From Microglena sp. YARC (Eukaryota > Chlorophyta > Chlorophyceae > Chlamydomonadales > Chlamydomonadaceae): a DNA stretch of 64,000 nt. A model generated the notes under the pieces. That model saw only the letters and a program-made list of their open reading frames with translations, searched no databases and was not told the origin of the DNA. The position numbers were made by a program, and so were the translations under genes. The stretch covers positions 46,416,019 through 46,480,018 of the forward strand of contig CM039465.1 of NCBI GenBank assembly GCA_022414725.1. Reading direction: 5' to 3'. Numbering within the stretch: position 1 is the first letter of the stretch; every line of letters starts with the position of its first letter. Positions 45,085 to 57,100 of this stretch are shown piece after piece.

Positions 45085-45945
45085 AAAATTGGCTTGTCGG
45101 CAGGCTGTGCTGCTGTCCAGTCTAATATGTAACGAACTCTCTCTATCGCCCCAATTTTTGTTAACTTGATTTTGTGGACTCTCGGCGTTTAGTCTAGATT
45201 CTCCCTTTGCTTCTTGGGGTGTGACTGGCTGTTCTCCTAGGCACTCTTGTCCTTATATGCAAGATGTTTGTGCTGGGTTGAGTTGCGTTTTATCCTCTCT
45301 CTCTTTTTCTGTTAGGGGCATTATCGCTGCATATTAAGGTGCTCATAGCGCGTGCTCTTGATAAGTCTTCAGCTCTTTGGGCTCAGCCCTCTTCCCTTGT
45401 GTTTTTTGGGCTTGGTGCTCTGGATTGCCTGTCACGGCATCCCTCCCCTTCCCGCTCTCCTTCTCGCTCTTCTTTCCGCCTCTGGTTCGTTTCCTTTTTT
45501 GGGACTTGACCTAGTTTGTTTTCAGGTTTTTAGGAGTGCCTGAAAAACCCTCGTGCTTCCGTGGTATAAAATTGGATGGTCTGCAGGCTGTGCTGCTGTC
45601 CAGTCTCGGCAGTGATTTGCTGAGTTGATGTAACGAACCCTCTCTCTCCACCCCAAATTTTTAGAGTCTTGCCCTTGGGTGGTATTTATTTCTTTTTAGT
45701 TCGGCCTTCCTCTCTTGTGGTTGGTGGGCTTAGTGCTCAAGATTGCATACCTTGGCATCCCTCGCCTTTCCGCCTCTTGTTCTGTCCTCTTTTGGACTTG
45801 ACCTAGTTTGTTTTTCAGGTTTGTGAGGGTGCCTTAAAAACCCTCGTGCTTCCTGTTATGAAATTTGATGGTCTGCGGGCTGTGCTGCTGTCCTGTCTCG
45901 GCAGTGATTTGCTGAGTTTATGTAACGAACCCTGTCTGAATTCTC
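45085..45945. repeat. tandem units of ~290-480 bp
   Basis: Three copies of 'ggctgtgctgctgtccagtct' and '...tgtaacgaaccctctct' lie at about 45100, 45590 and 45885. Shared inner parts include 'gacttgacctagtttgtttt' and 'aaaaaccctcgtgcttcc'. The first unit begins within 80 bases of the permuted tRNA. No coding capacity. Confidence 0.75.
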
Positions 45946-46097
45946 CCGCCCTTGTCATGTGTGCCTGCTTGCTCAGTCTTGCTCTGTCGCTCTGGTTGCG
46001 GAATACAGCCTCGGCTTTATATCTTGCTGAGTACGGTATGCAAGAGGAAAACAAACAGCTGCAAACGTCAAGCTTCAAAAATCTAATGAGGGCTGCC

Positions 46098-46154
46098 CCC
46101 CCCCCCCCCCCCCATTAAATATAAATACCCATTTAAAACACTTAGTTATAGATT

Positions 46155-46189
<35 letters not shown>

Positions 46190-46190
46190 A
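46098..46190. repeat. poly-C and poly-G tracts
   Basis: About 17 C at 46098-46114 and about 32 G near 46157-46188; their lengths are uncertain. Confidence 0.9.
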
Positions 46191-46334
46191 ATATGGCGCA
46201 CACAATGGCACCCCCAGAACTCTAAACAGGGATTGCGCGATAGTTAAAATACTCACTCATTCACCCACCCATACTCGCCCATTGACCCACCCATCCACAC
46301 AACCCACCCACCCAGACCTACATTTTTTACTGCC

Positions 46335-46712
46335 GACGACAGCGAGCAGCCAAATTAAAGAAATATTAAGTCGGACTAGAGAAACCACCCGCCGTCGCCA
46401 AATTGCTGGCTGGAACTGTGTACCCAAGTTCAAGTTGGCACCACCATTCAAACTGAATTCTCTGTGTCGCTGGTTTGTGTCGGGAGACCCACCTCCTGGG
46501 GTGAAAGTCCTTTCACAACTTAAAAAAAAAAAGTTCAAGTCAAGCCTCACTGCTCCGTCCTGGTGATTACCGGCTATAATAAAAAATGAAAATAACAAGA
46601 GTGATTTGTTCGCGTTTACATTTTCCTGGCAATGATTTTGTGTACTGCCTAAGACGGCGAGCAGCCAAATTGCTGGCTGAAGCTATGTAACCAAGTTCAA
46701 GTTCAAGACCCG
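46335..46712. repeat. dispersed repeats related to 2246-2356 and 17938-18028
   Basis: 46435-46520 matches the 'gtgtcgctggtttgtg' and 'ggggtgaaagtcctttcac' block at 17938-18028. 46600-46712 matches the 'gacggcgagcagcc' family. The two families sit together here with 'gttcaagttcaag' tails. Confidence 0.65.
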
Positions 46713-46732
46713 GCGATTACCTGTTATAATCC

Positions 46733-46930
46733 CGTCTCGACGACTGGCTCAATGGTAGTGCACGTCGAAACAAGAAGGTGCGGGGTTCGAATCCCTACGG
46801 ATGCGCTTCAGTGTTCACAGTCGCTATCAACCGCCATGGTACCTTTGTCCATGTTAAGTAGCAGCACGTTATCTACCGCCGCAAGACAGGGCTCCCTTAA
46901 CAACACGCTCCACCAGGCGTTATCATTACC
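46733..46930 (+). mobile_element. tRNA-derived SINE, full copy
   Basis: A box TGGCTCAATGG (46745-46755), B box GGTTCGAATCC (46784-46794), body 'ccgccatggtacctttgtcc', 'aagacagggctcccttaa', and end 'caccaggcgttatcatta' near 46928. Good Pol III boxes make this the best reference copy. Confidence 0.85.
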
Positions 46931-47055
46931 GGCTAGACTGTAAAAACACACTCATGAGCCCAAATCTACGTCTGGTGACTTCAAGAATCAAAAGCAGGAC
47001 TTCACGAATCAAAAGCAGGTAAGCGTGGTGATGGCTTTTTCATCATGTTAGCTAC

Positions 47056-47142
47056 CTCAAGGAGGGTCTCCCGAGAGGCTGACGGCACCATGATCCTGTA
47101 CATGCTCACACGCCCCTCGGTATCTGTCACAGCTGCTTTCAC
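47056..47142 (-). CDS. WD40 gene exon W4
   Basis: Acceptor CTCACCAG precedes 47142 and the donor GTAGCT follows 47056. Twenty-nine codons: [29 protein letters not shown]. It is in phase 0 with the preceding exon. The sequence is not an obvious WD blade; the [11 protein letters not shown] rhythm could be part of one. The downstream exon was not identified. Confidence 0.7.
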
Positions 47143-49733
47143 CTGGTGAGGGAGTGCATGTGTGTGTGTGAGTGAGTGAGTGAGTGAGTATGTGTGTGTA
47201 CATGCTCACACGCCCCTCGGTATCTGTCACAGCTGCTTTCACCTGGTGAGTGAGTGAGTGAGTGAGTGAGTGAGAGTGTGTGTACATGCTCACAAGTCCC
47301 TCAGTATCTATCACAGCCACTTTCACCTGGTGAGGGAGTGCATGTGTGTGTGAGAGTGAGTGAGTGAGTGAGTGAGTGTGTGTGTACATGCTCACACGTC
47401 CCTCGGTATCTGTCACAGCCGTTTTCACCTGGTGAGGGAGTGCATGTGTGTGAGTGAGTGAGTGAGTGAGTGTGTGTGTGTACATGCTCACACGTGCCTC
47501 GGTATCTGTCACAGCCGTTTCCACCTGGTGAGGGAGTGCATGTGTGTGTGTGAGTGAGTGAGTGAGTGTGTGTGTGTACATGCTCACACATCCCTCGGTA
47601 TCTGTCACAGCTGCTTTCACCTGGTGAGTGAGTGAATGAGTGAGTGTGTATGTACCTGGTGAGTGAATGTGTGTGTGAGTGAGTGAGTGAGTGAGTGAGT
47701 GTGTATGTGTGTATGTACCTGGTGAGTGAGTGTGTGTGTGTGTGTGTGTGTGAGTGAGTGAGTGAGTGAGTGAGTGAGTGAGTGAGTGGGTGAGTGAGTG
47801 TGTGTGTGTGCATGCTCACACGTCCCTCGGTATTTGTCACAGCCGCTTTCACATGGTGAGGGAGTGTATGTGAGTGAGTGTGTGTGTGTGAGTGAGTGAG
47901 TGAGTGAGTGAGTGAGTGAGTGAGTGAGTGAGTGAGTGAGTGAGTGAGTGAGTGGGTGAGTGAGTGTGTGTGTGTGCATGCTCACACGCCCCTCGGTATT
48001 TGTCACAGCCGCTTTCACCTGGTGAGGGAGTGTATGTGAGTGAGTGAGTGTGTACATGCTCACACTTCCCTCGGTATCTGTCACAGCCGCTTTCACCTGG
48101 TGAGGTCAATGAAAGGATGTTTATTTATTTATTAATTTTTATTGGAAGGATTTCTTTATTTTTATTGGAGGGATTTTATTTGTTGTGAGCAGCTTCTAGG
48201 CAGCTCCTTGAGCTTGCTACTGGGCTACACCCAAATACGAGAATCAAAGTATGCCTATGCCTATGCCTATGGAAATGGCTATGTCAACGTAATGAATGCA
48301 TCACCTCAGTGTCACCTATGGAGAGCAGCTTCTAGGCAGCTCCTTGAGCTAGCCACCAGGCTACACCCAAAATATGAGAATCTAAATATCCCTATGGCTA
48401 TGCCTATAGCTAGGGCTATGGCTGTGTAATGAATGCATCACTTCAGTGTCCCCTATCGAGAGAAGCTTCCTTGCTAGATCCTTGAGCTAGCCACTGGGCT
48501 ACACCCAAATATGAGGATCAAAGTATGCCTATGCCTATGGCAATGTAATAAATGAATCACCTCAGTGTCCCCTATGGAGAGAAGCTTCCTTGTTAGATCC
48601 CCACTTGGGCCCTGTTCGTCCTTGTCCAACTTAGCTAGACAGAGGGAGGCCTCCACCTATGAGAATCAAAGTATGCTTATGCCCAGGCTCGCCTATGCCT
48701 ATGTAATGAATGAATCACCTCTGTGTCCCCTATGGAGAGAAGCTTCCTTGTTAGATCCCCACTTGGGCCCTGTTCGTCCTTGTCCAACTTAGCTAGACAG
48801 AGGGAGGCCTCCACGATGGCTGCAGGGGTGGAGTAGAAGCATTCGGCAGCCAAGCTGCTGTCCAAAAGACCTTGTCCCTTGGTGGTTCCGGAGCCAAAGC
48901 CTTTGAAGACCGACTTGGTGCCAGGCTGTCGGATGGGCGGGGCAGAGGTTGGACGCGGTGACCTGGCGGGCGCTGACATGGCAGCTGAGGAGGTCCTGGG
49001 CGAGGCTTTAGGGGGGCCTGGGATGGAGGGGACAGACTCTGGGGGCGAAGTCTGAGGTGAGAGCGATTTGATGGAATGGTAGATCTGGAAACTCTCAGCA
49101 GTAGCGGCGCCAAAGAGGGCTGGCCCCAGCCAGCTCGCAAAGGTGCACTGAGGAAGCAGGTGAGGACAGCTCCTGTCTGCACGTCCCATATGCAGGCATC
49201 ACATTCCCCAGGGCTGTTGCTCTGTGCTGTCGGGTGCCCTTCTGCTGCTTCTGCTGCTTCTGCTGCAGCTGCTGCTGCACCACCTCCCGAAGAGGGCCCA
49301 CTCCCCCCCCTGCCGGAACCTCCTGCACCAACGGAGGGAGTAGGGGCGGACGCCCAACTGTCGGAGTGCGGCGTGGAGGAGGTGGGGGCACTGGGAGTTT
49401 GTCCTAAGCCCCCAGCTCTTTCTGTCCCACCTTTGGGGGGGCTGGGTTTTGAGCCATGGGGCTCCCTGTGAGCCAAGCGCCGACTCACACCGGCTACCTG
49501 TACGCGTGTATGTTTGTACGTGTGTGTATGATTGTATGTGTGTGTTTGTGTGTATGTATGTTTGTATGTGTGTGTTTGCGTGTATGTATGTACATGTGTG
49601 TATGTCTATCTGTGTGTGTTTGTGTGTATATTTGTACATGTGTGTATGTTTGTCTGTGTGTGTTTTGTGTATGTATGTACGTGTGTATGTTTGTTTGTAT
49701 GTGTGTGTTTGCGTGTATGTATGTATGTGTGTG

Positions 49734-49765
<32 letters not shown>

Positions 49766-51123
49766 TGTATGTATGTATGTATGTATGTATGTATGTATGT
49801 ATGTATGTACGTACGTATATACCCATGAATCATCACCAGTTACCTCCTTCCCATCACTGCTGAAAGAGATCTTGATCACTGGGGAGCCGTGGCACATTAC
49901 CCATCACCCATTACCCATCACACATCACCCATTACCCATTACCCATCACACATCACCCAACACATCATTGTTCATACTACAGTGACCATTTCATTTTGTC
50001 ATTCCCTGCTTCCCACCACTGCTGAAAGAGATCTTGATCACTGGGGAGCCGTGGCACATTACCCATCACCCATTACACATCACCCATTACCCAACACACA
50101 TCGCCCAACACATCATTGTTCATGCTATAGTGATAATTCAATTTTGTGATTCCCTGCTTCCCACCACTGCTGAAAGAGATCTTGACCATGGGAGAGCTGA
50201 GGCATATCACCTATCACCCATTACCCATCACACATCGCCCAACACATCATTGTTCATGCTATAGTGATAATTCAATTTTGTGATTCCCTGCTTCTTGTCA
50301 CTGCTGAAAGAGATCTTGATCATGGGAGAGCTGAGGCAAATCACCTATTATCCACTACTCACTCATTACCCATCACATCATTTTTTGGCGGAGCTCCCCC
50401 TTCTGGGGGGCGGGAGCCCCCAGTGTTACCCATTTGTCCGTCCGACCATCCATCCGTCTGACCGCGATGAAGCCCAACACGTCAGCCAACAGTCTCGTAG
50501 CTAACTCGCTTCCGTTGCCACCTGTCGCTGTCGCTCCCTCGCGATCACTCTCCGCCATTTTTTAGCGTCGCAGGCGACGCTGCATAGAACTTGTCATGCT
50601 ATAGTGATAATTAAATTTTGTGAGTACCTGCTTCCCATCACTGCTGAAAGAGATCTTGATCACTGGGGAGCCGTGGCCCATTACCCATCACCCACCACCC
50701 TTTACTCACCCATCACCCATCACATCATTGTTCATGCTACGGTGATAATTTATTCTTGTGATTACCTGCTTCCCATCACTGCTGAAGGAGATCTTTATCA
50801 TGAAGGAGCCGTGGCACATTACTCATCACCCATTACACATCACCCATCACTCATCATCCATTACCTGCTTCCCATCACAGCTGAAGGAGATCTTGATCAC
50901 TGGGGAGCCGTGGCACAACAGTGTGGTCGAGCAGAACCAACTGTTTCGAGGACCCAAACGCCAGATACGGACGCTATGGTCCCTGGAAGCGCTAGCTAGA
51001 AGCTCGCCTGCGCTGTCCCCCCATGCAACGTTGGTGATACCACCTGGTAGAGGTTGGTGGTGGAGATGGTTGAATGGTGGTGGTGTGGTAGTGGTGGAGA
51101 TGGTTGAATGGTGGTGGTGGTGG

Positions 51124-51170
<47 letters not shown>

Positions 51171-54100
51171 GGTGGTGTGGTGCTTAGTTGAAGAGCCCCA
51201 TGCAACATTGGTGATACACTGATACCACATGAAATGGGTTGGTGGTGGTGATGGTTGAATGGTGGTGGTGGTGATGAATGGTGATGGTGGTGGTGGTGGT
51301 GTAGTTGTGGTTGAATGGTGGTGGTGGTTTGGTGGTGTTGTATTGTTGGTGGCGTTGTGTTGGTGGTGGTGTTGTGTGGTGTTGTGGTGCTTAGTTCAAG
51401 ATCCCACCTAAGTGGCCCTCTAGCACTGTTCACACTCTACAGCAGGGATGGTGGTGGTGGTGGTGTGTTGGCGTGGTTCTTAGTTTAAGAGCCTACCTGA
51501 ATGGCCTTCTAGTACTGGGCCAGGTCTGGCACTGTTCACTCTCCACAACCGGAGTGTCTCATCGTCAGAACCAGATACCAAGATGCCGCCGTGTGTGTTG
51601 ATGGTTGAATGGTGGTGGTGGTGGTGGTGGTCGGATGGTGGTGTTGATGGTGTGGTGTTGTGTTGGTGGTGCTGTGTGGGTGTTGAAGGTTGAATGATGG
51701 TGTTCTGGTGTGTGTTGGTGTGTTGGTGTGTTGGTACCTGAGTGGCCCTCTAGTACTGGGCCAGGCCTTGCACTGTTCACACTCCACAACCGAAGTGGTG
51801 GTTGTGTGCTGGTGTGTTGGTGTATTGGTGTGGTGCTCAGTTGATGAGCCTACCTGAGTGGCCCTCTAGTACTGGGCCAGGTCTGGCACTGTTCACGCTC
51901 CACAACCGGAGTGTCTCATCGTCTGAACCAGATACCAAGATGCCACCGTGTGTGTTGATGCTCAAGCAGTTGACGGCGCTGGTGTGGCCTTCCAGCACAC
52001 CCTTGGGCCGAGTCCCCTCCTTGCCAGTGTACCTAGGGGTGGTGGTGGTTTGGTGGTGGTGTTATGGTGGTGGCGTGGGTTGGTTTTGGTTGGTGGTTGG
52101 TGGTTGGGTGTGTGTGGGTGTGTGTGGGTTGGCGTGGTGTTTGGTCTTTGGGTTGTTGTTGTTGGTGGTGGTGTGACCTTCCAGCACCCTCTTGGGCCGA
52201 GTCCCCTCCTTTCTAGTGTATCTGGTGGTAGTGGTGTTATGGTGGTGATGGTGGTGTTGTGGTGTTGTTGTGTTGTTGTTGGTGGTGTTATGGTGGTGAT
52301 GGTGGTGGTGTTATGGGGTTGTGGTGGTGTTGGTGGTGTTATGGTGGTGTTGGTGGTGTTGTGGTGGTGTTGTGGTGTTGTGGTGGTGTTGTGGTGGTGT
52401 TGTGGTGGTGGTGATGGTGGTGGTGATGGTGGTGATGGTGGTGTTATGGTGGTGATGGTGGTGGTGTTATGGTGGTTTGGGGGTGTTGGTGGTGTTGGTG
52501 GTGTTATGGTGTTGGTGGTGTTATGGTGTTGGTGTTGGTGTTGGTGTTATGGTGGTGATGGTGGTGGTGTTATGGTGGCGTGGTGGTGTTATGGTGGTGG
52601 TGTTGGTGGTGTTATGGTGGTGTGGTGGTGTTGGTGGTGTTATGGTGGTGGTTATGGTAGTGGTTATGGTGAGATCTTCCAGCACCCTCTTGGGCCAAGT
52701 CCCCTCCTTGCCAATGTACCTGGTGGTGGTGGTGTTATGGTGGTGTTATGGTGGTGGTGTTATGGTGGTGGTGTTATGGTGGTGATGGTGGTGGTGTTAT
52801 GGTGGTGATGGTGGTGGTGTGGTGGTGGTGTTATGGTGGTGGTGTTATGGTGGTGATGGTGGTGGTGTGGTGGTGGTGTTATGGTGGTGGTGTGGTGGTG
52901 ATGGTGGTGTGGTGGTGGTGGTGTTGTGTTGTTGTGGGTGGTGGTGTTGTGGTGGTGGTGGTGATGGTGTTGTGGTGGTGTGTTGGTGGTGGTGTGGTGT
53001 TCTGGTGTTCTGGTGGTGTGGTGGTGGTGATGGTGTTGCGGTGGTGTTGTTGGTTGTGGTGGTGTGGTGTTGTTGTGGTGGTGTTATGGTGGTGGTGATG
53101 GTGGTGGTGTGGTCGTGTTACGGTGGTGATGGTGTCGTGGTGGTGTGATGGTGGTGATGGTGGTGGTGTGGTGTGATGCCACTGTGTGTGTCGATGCTCA
53201 AGCAGTAGACTGTGGTGGTGTGGTGTGTGTGTGTCTGCGTGGTGTGGTGGTGGTGGTGGTGGTGTGGTGGTGGTGTGATTTGTGTCGATGCTCAAGCAGT
53301 TGACCGCGCTGGTGTGGTGTGTGCGTGTGCGTCTGCGTGTTGTGGTGGTGGTGATGTGGTGGTGTGGTGCGATGCCACTGTGTGTGCCGATGCTCAAGCA
53401 GTTGACCGCACTGGTGTGGCCTTCAAGAACCCCCTTGGGCTGCATCCCCTCCTTGCCAGTGCACCTGGCGGGGGTGGTAGTGGTGGTGGTGTGGGTTGGT
53501 GTTGGTTGGCGTTTGGGGGTAAGTTTGTTGTTGGTGGTGTGGCCTTCAAGAACCTACTTGGGCTGCATCCCCTCCTTGCCAGTGCATCTGGTGATAGTGG
53601 TAGTGTTGGTGGTGTGGGTTGGTGGTGGTTGTTGTTGGGGGGGGGGGTTGTTGTTGGTGGCGTGGCCTTCAAGAACCCCCTTGGGCTGCATCCCCCCCTT
53701 GACAGTGCATCTGATGGTGTTGGTAGTGTTGAGATGTTGTGGTGTGGTGTTGGTAGTGTTGGTGGTGTGGTGTGTAGTTGTTGTTGGTAGTGTTGGTGGT
53801 GTGGTGTGTTGTTGTTGTTGGTGGTGGTGGTGAGGCCTTCCAGCATCCCCGTGGGCCGAGTCCCCTCCTTGACAGTTCACCTGGTGGTGGTGGTAGTGGT
53901 GGTGGTGTGGTGTGTGGTGTGGTGTGGTGTGGTGTGGTGTGGTGTTGTTGGTGTGGTGTGGTGGTGGTGTGGTGTGGTGTGATGTGGTGTGGTGTGTTGC
54001 TGTTGGTGGTGGTGAGGCCTTCCAGCATCCCCTTGGGCCGAGTCCCCTCCTTGACAGTGCACCTGGTGGTGTTGGTAGTGGTGGTGGTGTGGTATGGTGT

Positions 54101-57100
54101 AGTGTGGTGTGGTGTGGTGTTGTTGTTGTTGGTGGTGGTGGTGAGACCTTCCAGCATCCCCTTGGGCCGAGTCCCCTCCTTGACAGTGCACCTGGTGGTG
54201 TTGGTAGTGGTGTGTTGTTGTGGTGTGGTGTTGGTAGTGGTAGTGGTGGTGGTGTGGTGTCGGTAGTGGTGGTGGTGTGGTAGTGTTGTGGTGTTGGTGT
54301 GGTGTTGGTAGTGTTGTGGTGGTTTTGTGTTGTTGTTGTCGTGTTGTTGTGGTGGGTCCCCTTAACACCACGCCCCTCCAGGCGTTTTTTGTGTGTGTTG
54401 TGTTGTTGTGGTGGTGATGGTGGTGTGTTGGTGGTGTGTTGGTGGTGTGTCGGTGGTGTGATGGTGTTCTTGTGTTGTTGCTGTGTTGTTGTTGATTTGT
54501 TGTTGTGTTGTTGTTGTTGTGTTTTCGTTTTGTTGTTGTGTTGTTGTTTTGTTGTTGTTGTTGTGGTGTTGGAGTTGTGGTGTTGTTGTGGTGTTAATAT
54601 GGTGTTGTGGTGATGTTGTTGTTGTGGTGGTAGTGTTGTTGTGGTGTTGTTGTGGTGTTGTTGTGGTGTTGTTGTGGTGTTGATGTTGTAGTGGTGGTGG
54701 TGTGTTATGGTGGTAGTGTTGAGGTGGTGTACTGCTTCCTAACCAACCGCCCAGTCAACCTCTCAAAATACAGAGGCAACGTGCACTAGGTGCCAGGCCC
54801 TCTATTCTACATCTGGCACCACGCCGTGTTGCCAACATCTCAACCTGGGCTGGGCCTGTGCGACCCAGGTGCGACCCAGGGCACAAATCAATCACCTGAG
54901 GGTCGCACTTGTGGCCCATTTCGCCCTAATTTTGCACACCTGAGGGTCGCACGGGGGTGCGACCGCGCGCCACAATGTGCGACCCAGGGCACAAATCAGT
55001 CACCTGAGGGTCGCACTTGTGGCCCATTTCGCCCTAATTTTGCACACCTGAGGGTCGCACGGGGGTGCGACCGCGCGCCACAATGTGCGACCCAGGGCAC
55101 AAATCAGTCACCTGAGGGTCGCACTTGTGGCCCATTTCGCCCTAATTTTGCACACCTGAGGGTCGCACGGGGGTGCGACCGCGCGCCACAATGTGCGACC
55201 GGTCGCACCCAAAACAAACTGACCTCAAGGTAACACCCTCTTTGCCTATAGCTTATTTGACAATAGACCATTCAATATACTATTCTACATCTGGCACCAC
55301 GCCGTGTCGCCAGCATCTCTACCTCACAGGAACACCCTCTTGGTGGTGGTGGTGGTTGGTTGGTCAAAGTCAGGTACAGTTGTTCCCCCTGTCTTGGTGG
55401 TGGTGGTGGTTGGTTGGTCAAAGTCAGGTACAGTTGTTCCCCCTGTCTTGGTGGTGGTGGTGGTGGCGGTGGTTGGTCAACCTCACGGAAACACCCTCTT
55501 TGCATGCTTGTATCTTATTTGACAATATACATGTGTTCTATTACTCTTTACTTTCTCTCATTTGTTAGCCTCTTACCTCCGCCACTGTTAGTGGTTGAGA
55601 TCTGGGTCCTGCTCTAGGGGATTTAATACCTACGCCACCAAAACAGTGGTTGGGAGTTTGGTTTGTTAGTCCTCAACACACCCCTGATGTAATGGGGTTT
55701 TTCGCTTTGTGGGTGCTTTTTCTTTTTGTCTGAGTCAGAGTCTCATAAACCCTCGCGGTGCCAAGTAGACTTTAACATGTAATGTAATGCCATGTAATGC
55801 CATGTAATGTAATGTAATGTAATGTAATGTAATGTAATGCCATGTAATGTAATGTAATGTAATGTAATGTAATGTAATGTAATGTAATGCCATGTAATGT
55901 AATGTAATGCCATGTAATGTAATGTAATGCCATGTAATGTAATGTAATGTAATGCCATGTAATGTAATGTAATGTAATGTAATGTAATGCCATGTAATGT
56001 AATGTAATGTAATGTAATGTAATGTAATGCCATGTCATGTCATGTCATGTCATGTCATGTAATGCCATGTAATGTAATGTAATGCCATGTAATGTAATGT
56101 AATGTAATGTAATGCCATGTCATGTCATGTCATGTCATGTAATGCCATGTAATGTAATGTAATGTAATGCCACGTCATGTAATGTAATGTAATGTAATGC
56201 CATGTCATGTCATGTCATGTAATACATGTGTTCTACTACTCTATAAGTTGATGCTGTAGAAATCCCGATGCAATTGGGGAAAGATATGACCCTTTTATTC
56301 CATTTTCCCCGGTAATACCCGGCAACCCAGGACAAACATTACCCTGTCCTTGTTAACTTTGGTTGTTCAGTTCATCAGTGCTTTTTCTTTTTAAGCCCCT
56401 CCTATACGGTTAGGCAATTTCCCTTTAGCCTATTTGGCCTACCCAGGGACTGTAACATACACACATGCATGCATGCATACATACATACATACGTACATAC
56501 ATACATACATACATCTATATACGAGTCTATATATATGTAAAAACATATGGATTCCCACGAGCTCGCTAGCTGGCGCTAGTTGGCTATCGGCTGGATTAGC
56601 GGGTTACTAATAGCGTATCTTGACTGAGCCGAATACCCACCCAAATCCCCACCCAGATTTCGAAATGACAGAGCAGATGAATGCGAAGCGATAAATCTTC
56701 TTCCACACTCAATCTGAGCGCCAGTATAGACCAATTATGGCGCTCAGACTCCGTCACTCGTCTGTAATCTTTTGCTTCTCGATACCACCATACATGCGCA
56801 CAATCAACCATATTTAGGCGGAAGGGCGACGAATACAGCCAGCCAGTGAGCTCTTCCGGTCTAACGAAACTGCTAACCTAAGCTAGACTATCGTGCGTCC
56901 ACACGAGAAAAAGGGGTCGAGGCAAAATCGAGGCGAAATCGAGGCGAAATCGAGGCAAAATCAAGTCTGCATGAGAAAAGGGGTCCGCGGGTTCCGTTTA
57001 CCCGCGAAATAAGGCTAAACCTTAAACTAAACCAGCTGGTGTGGTCGACCTTTGAGTGATCCACCATGTGCCCAAGTTGTAAGATGTTTGATTCACTTCG

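Noticed and set aside
54790..55233. Repeat protein of 36-residue units
   Set aside because: The 108-bp satellite is divisible by three, so its open frame is expected; no start or splice context supports coding.
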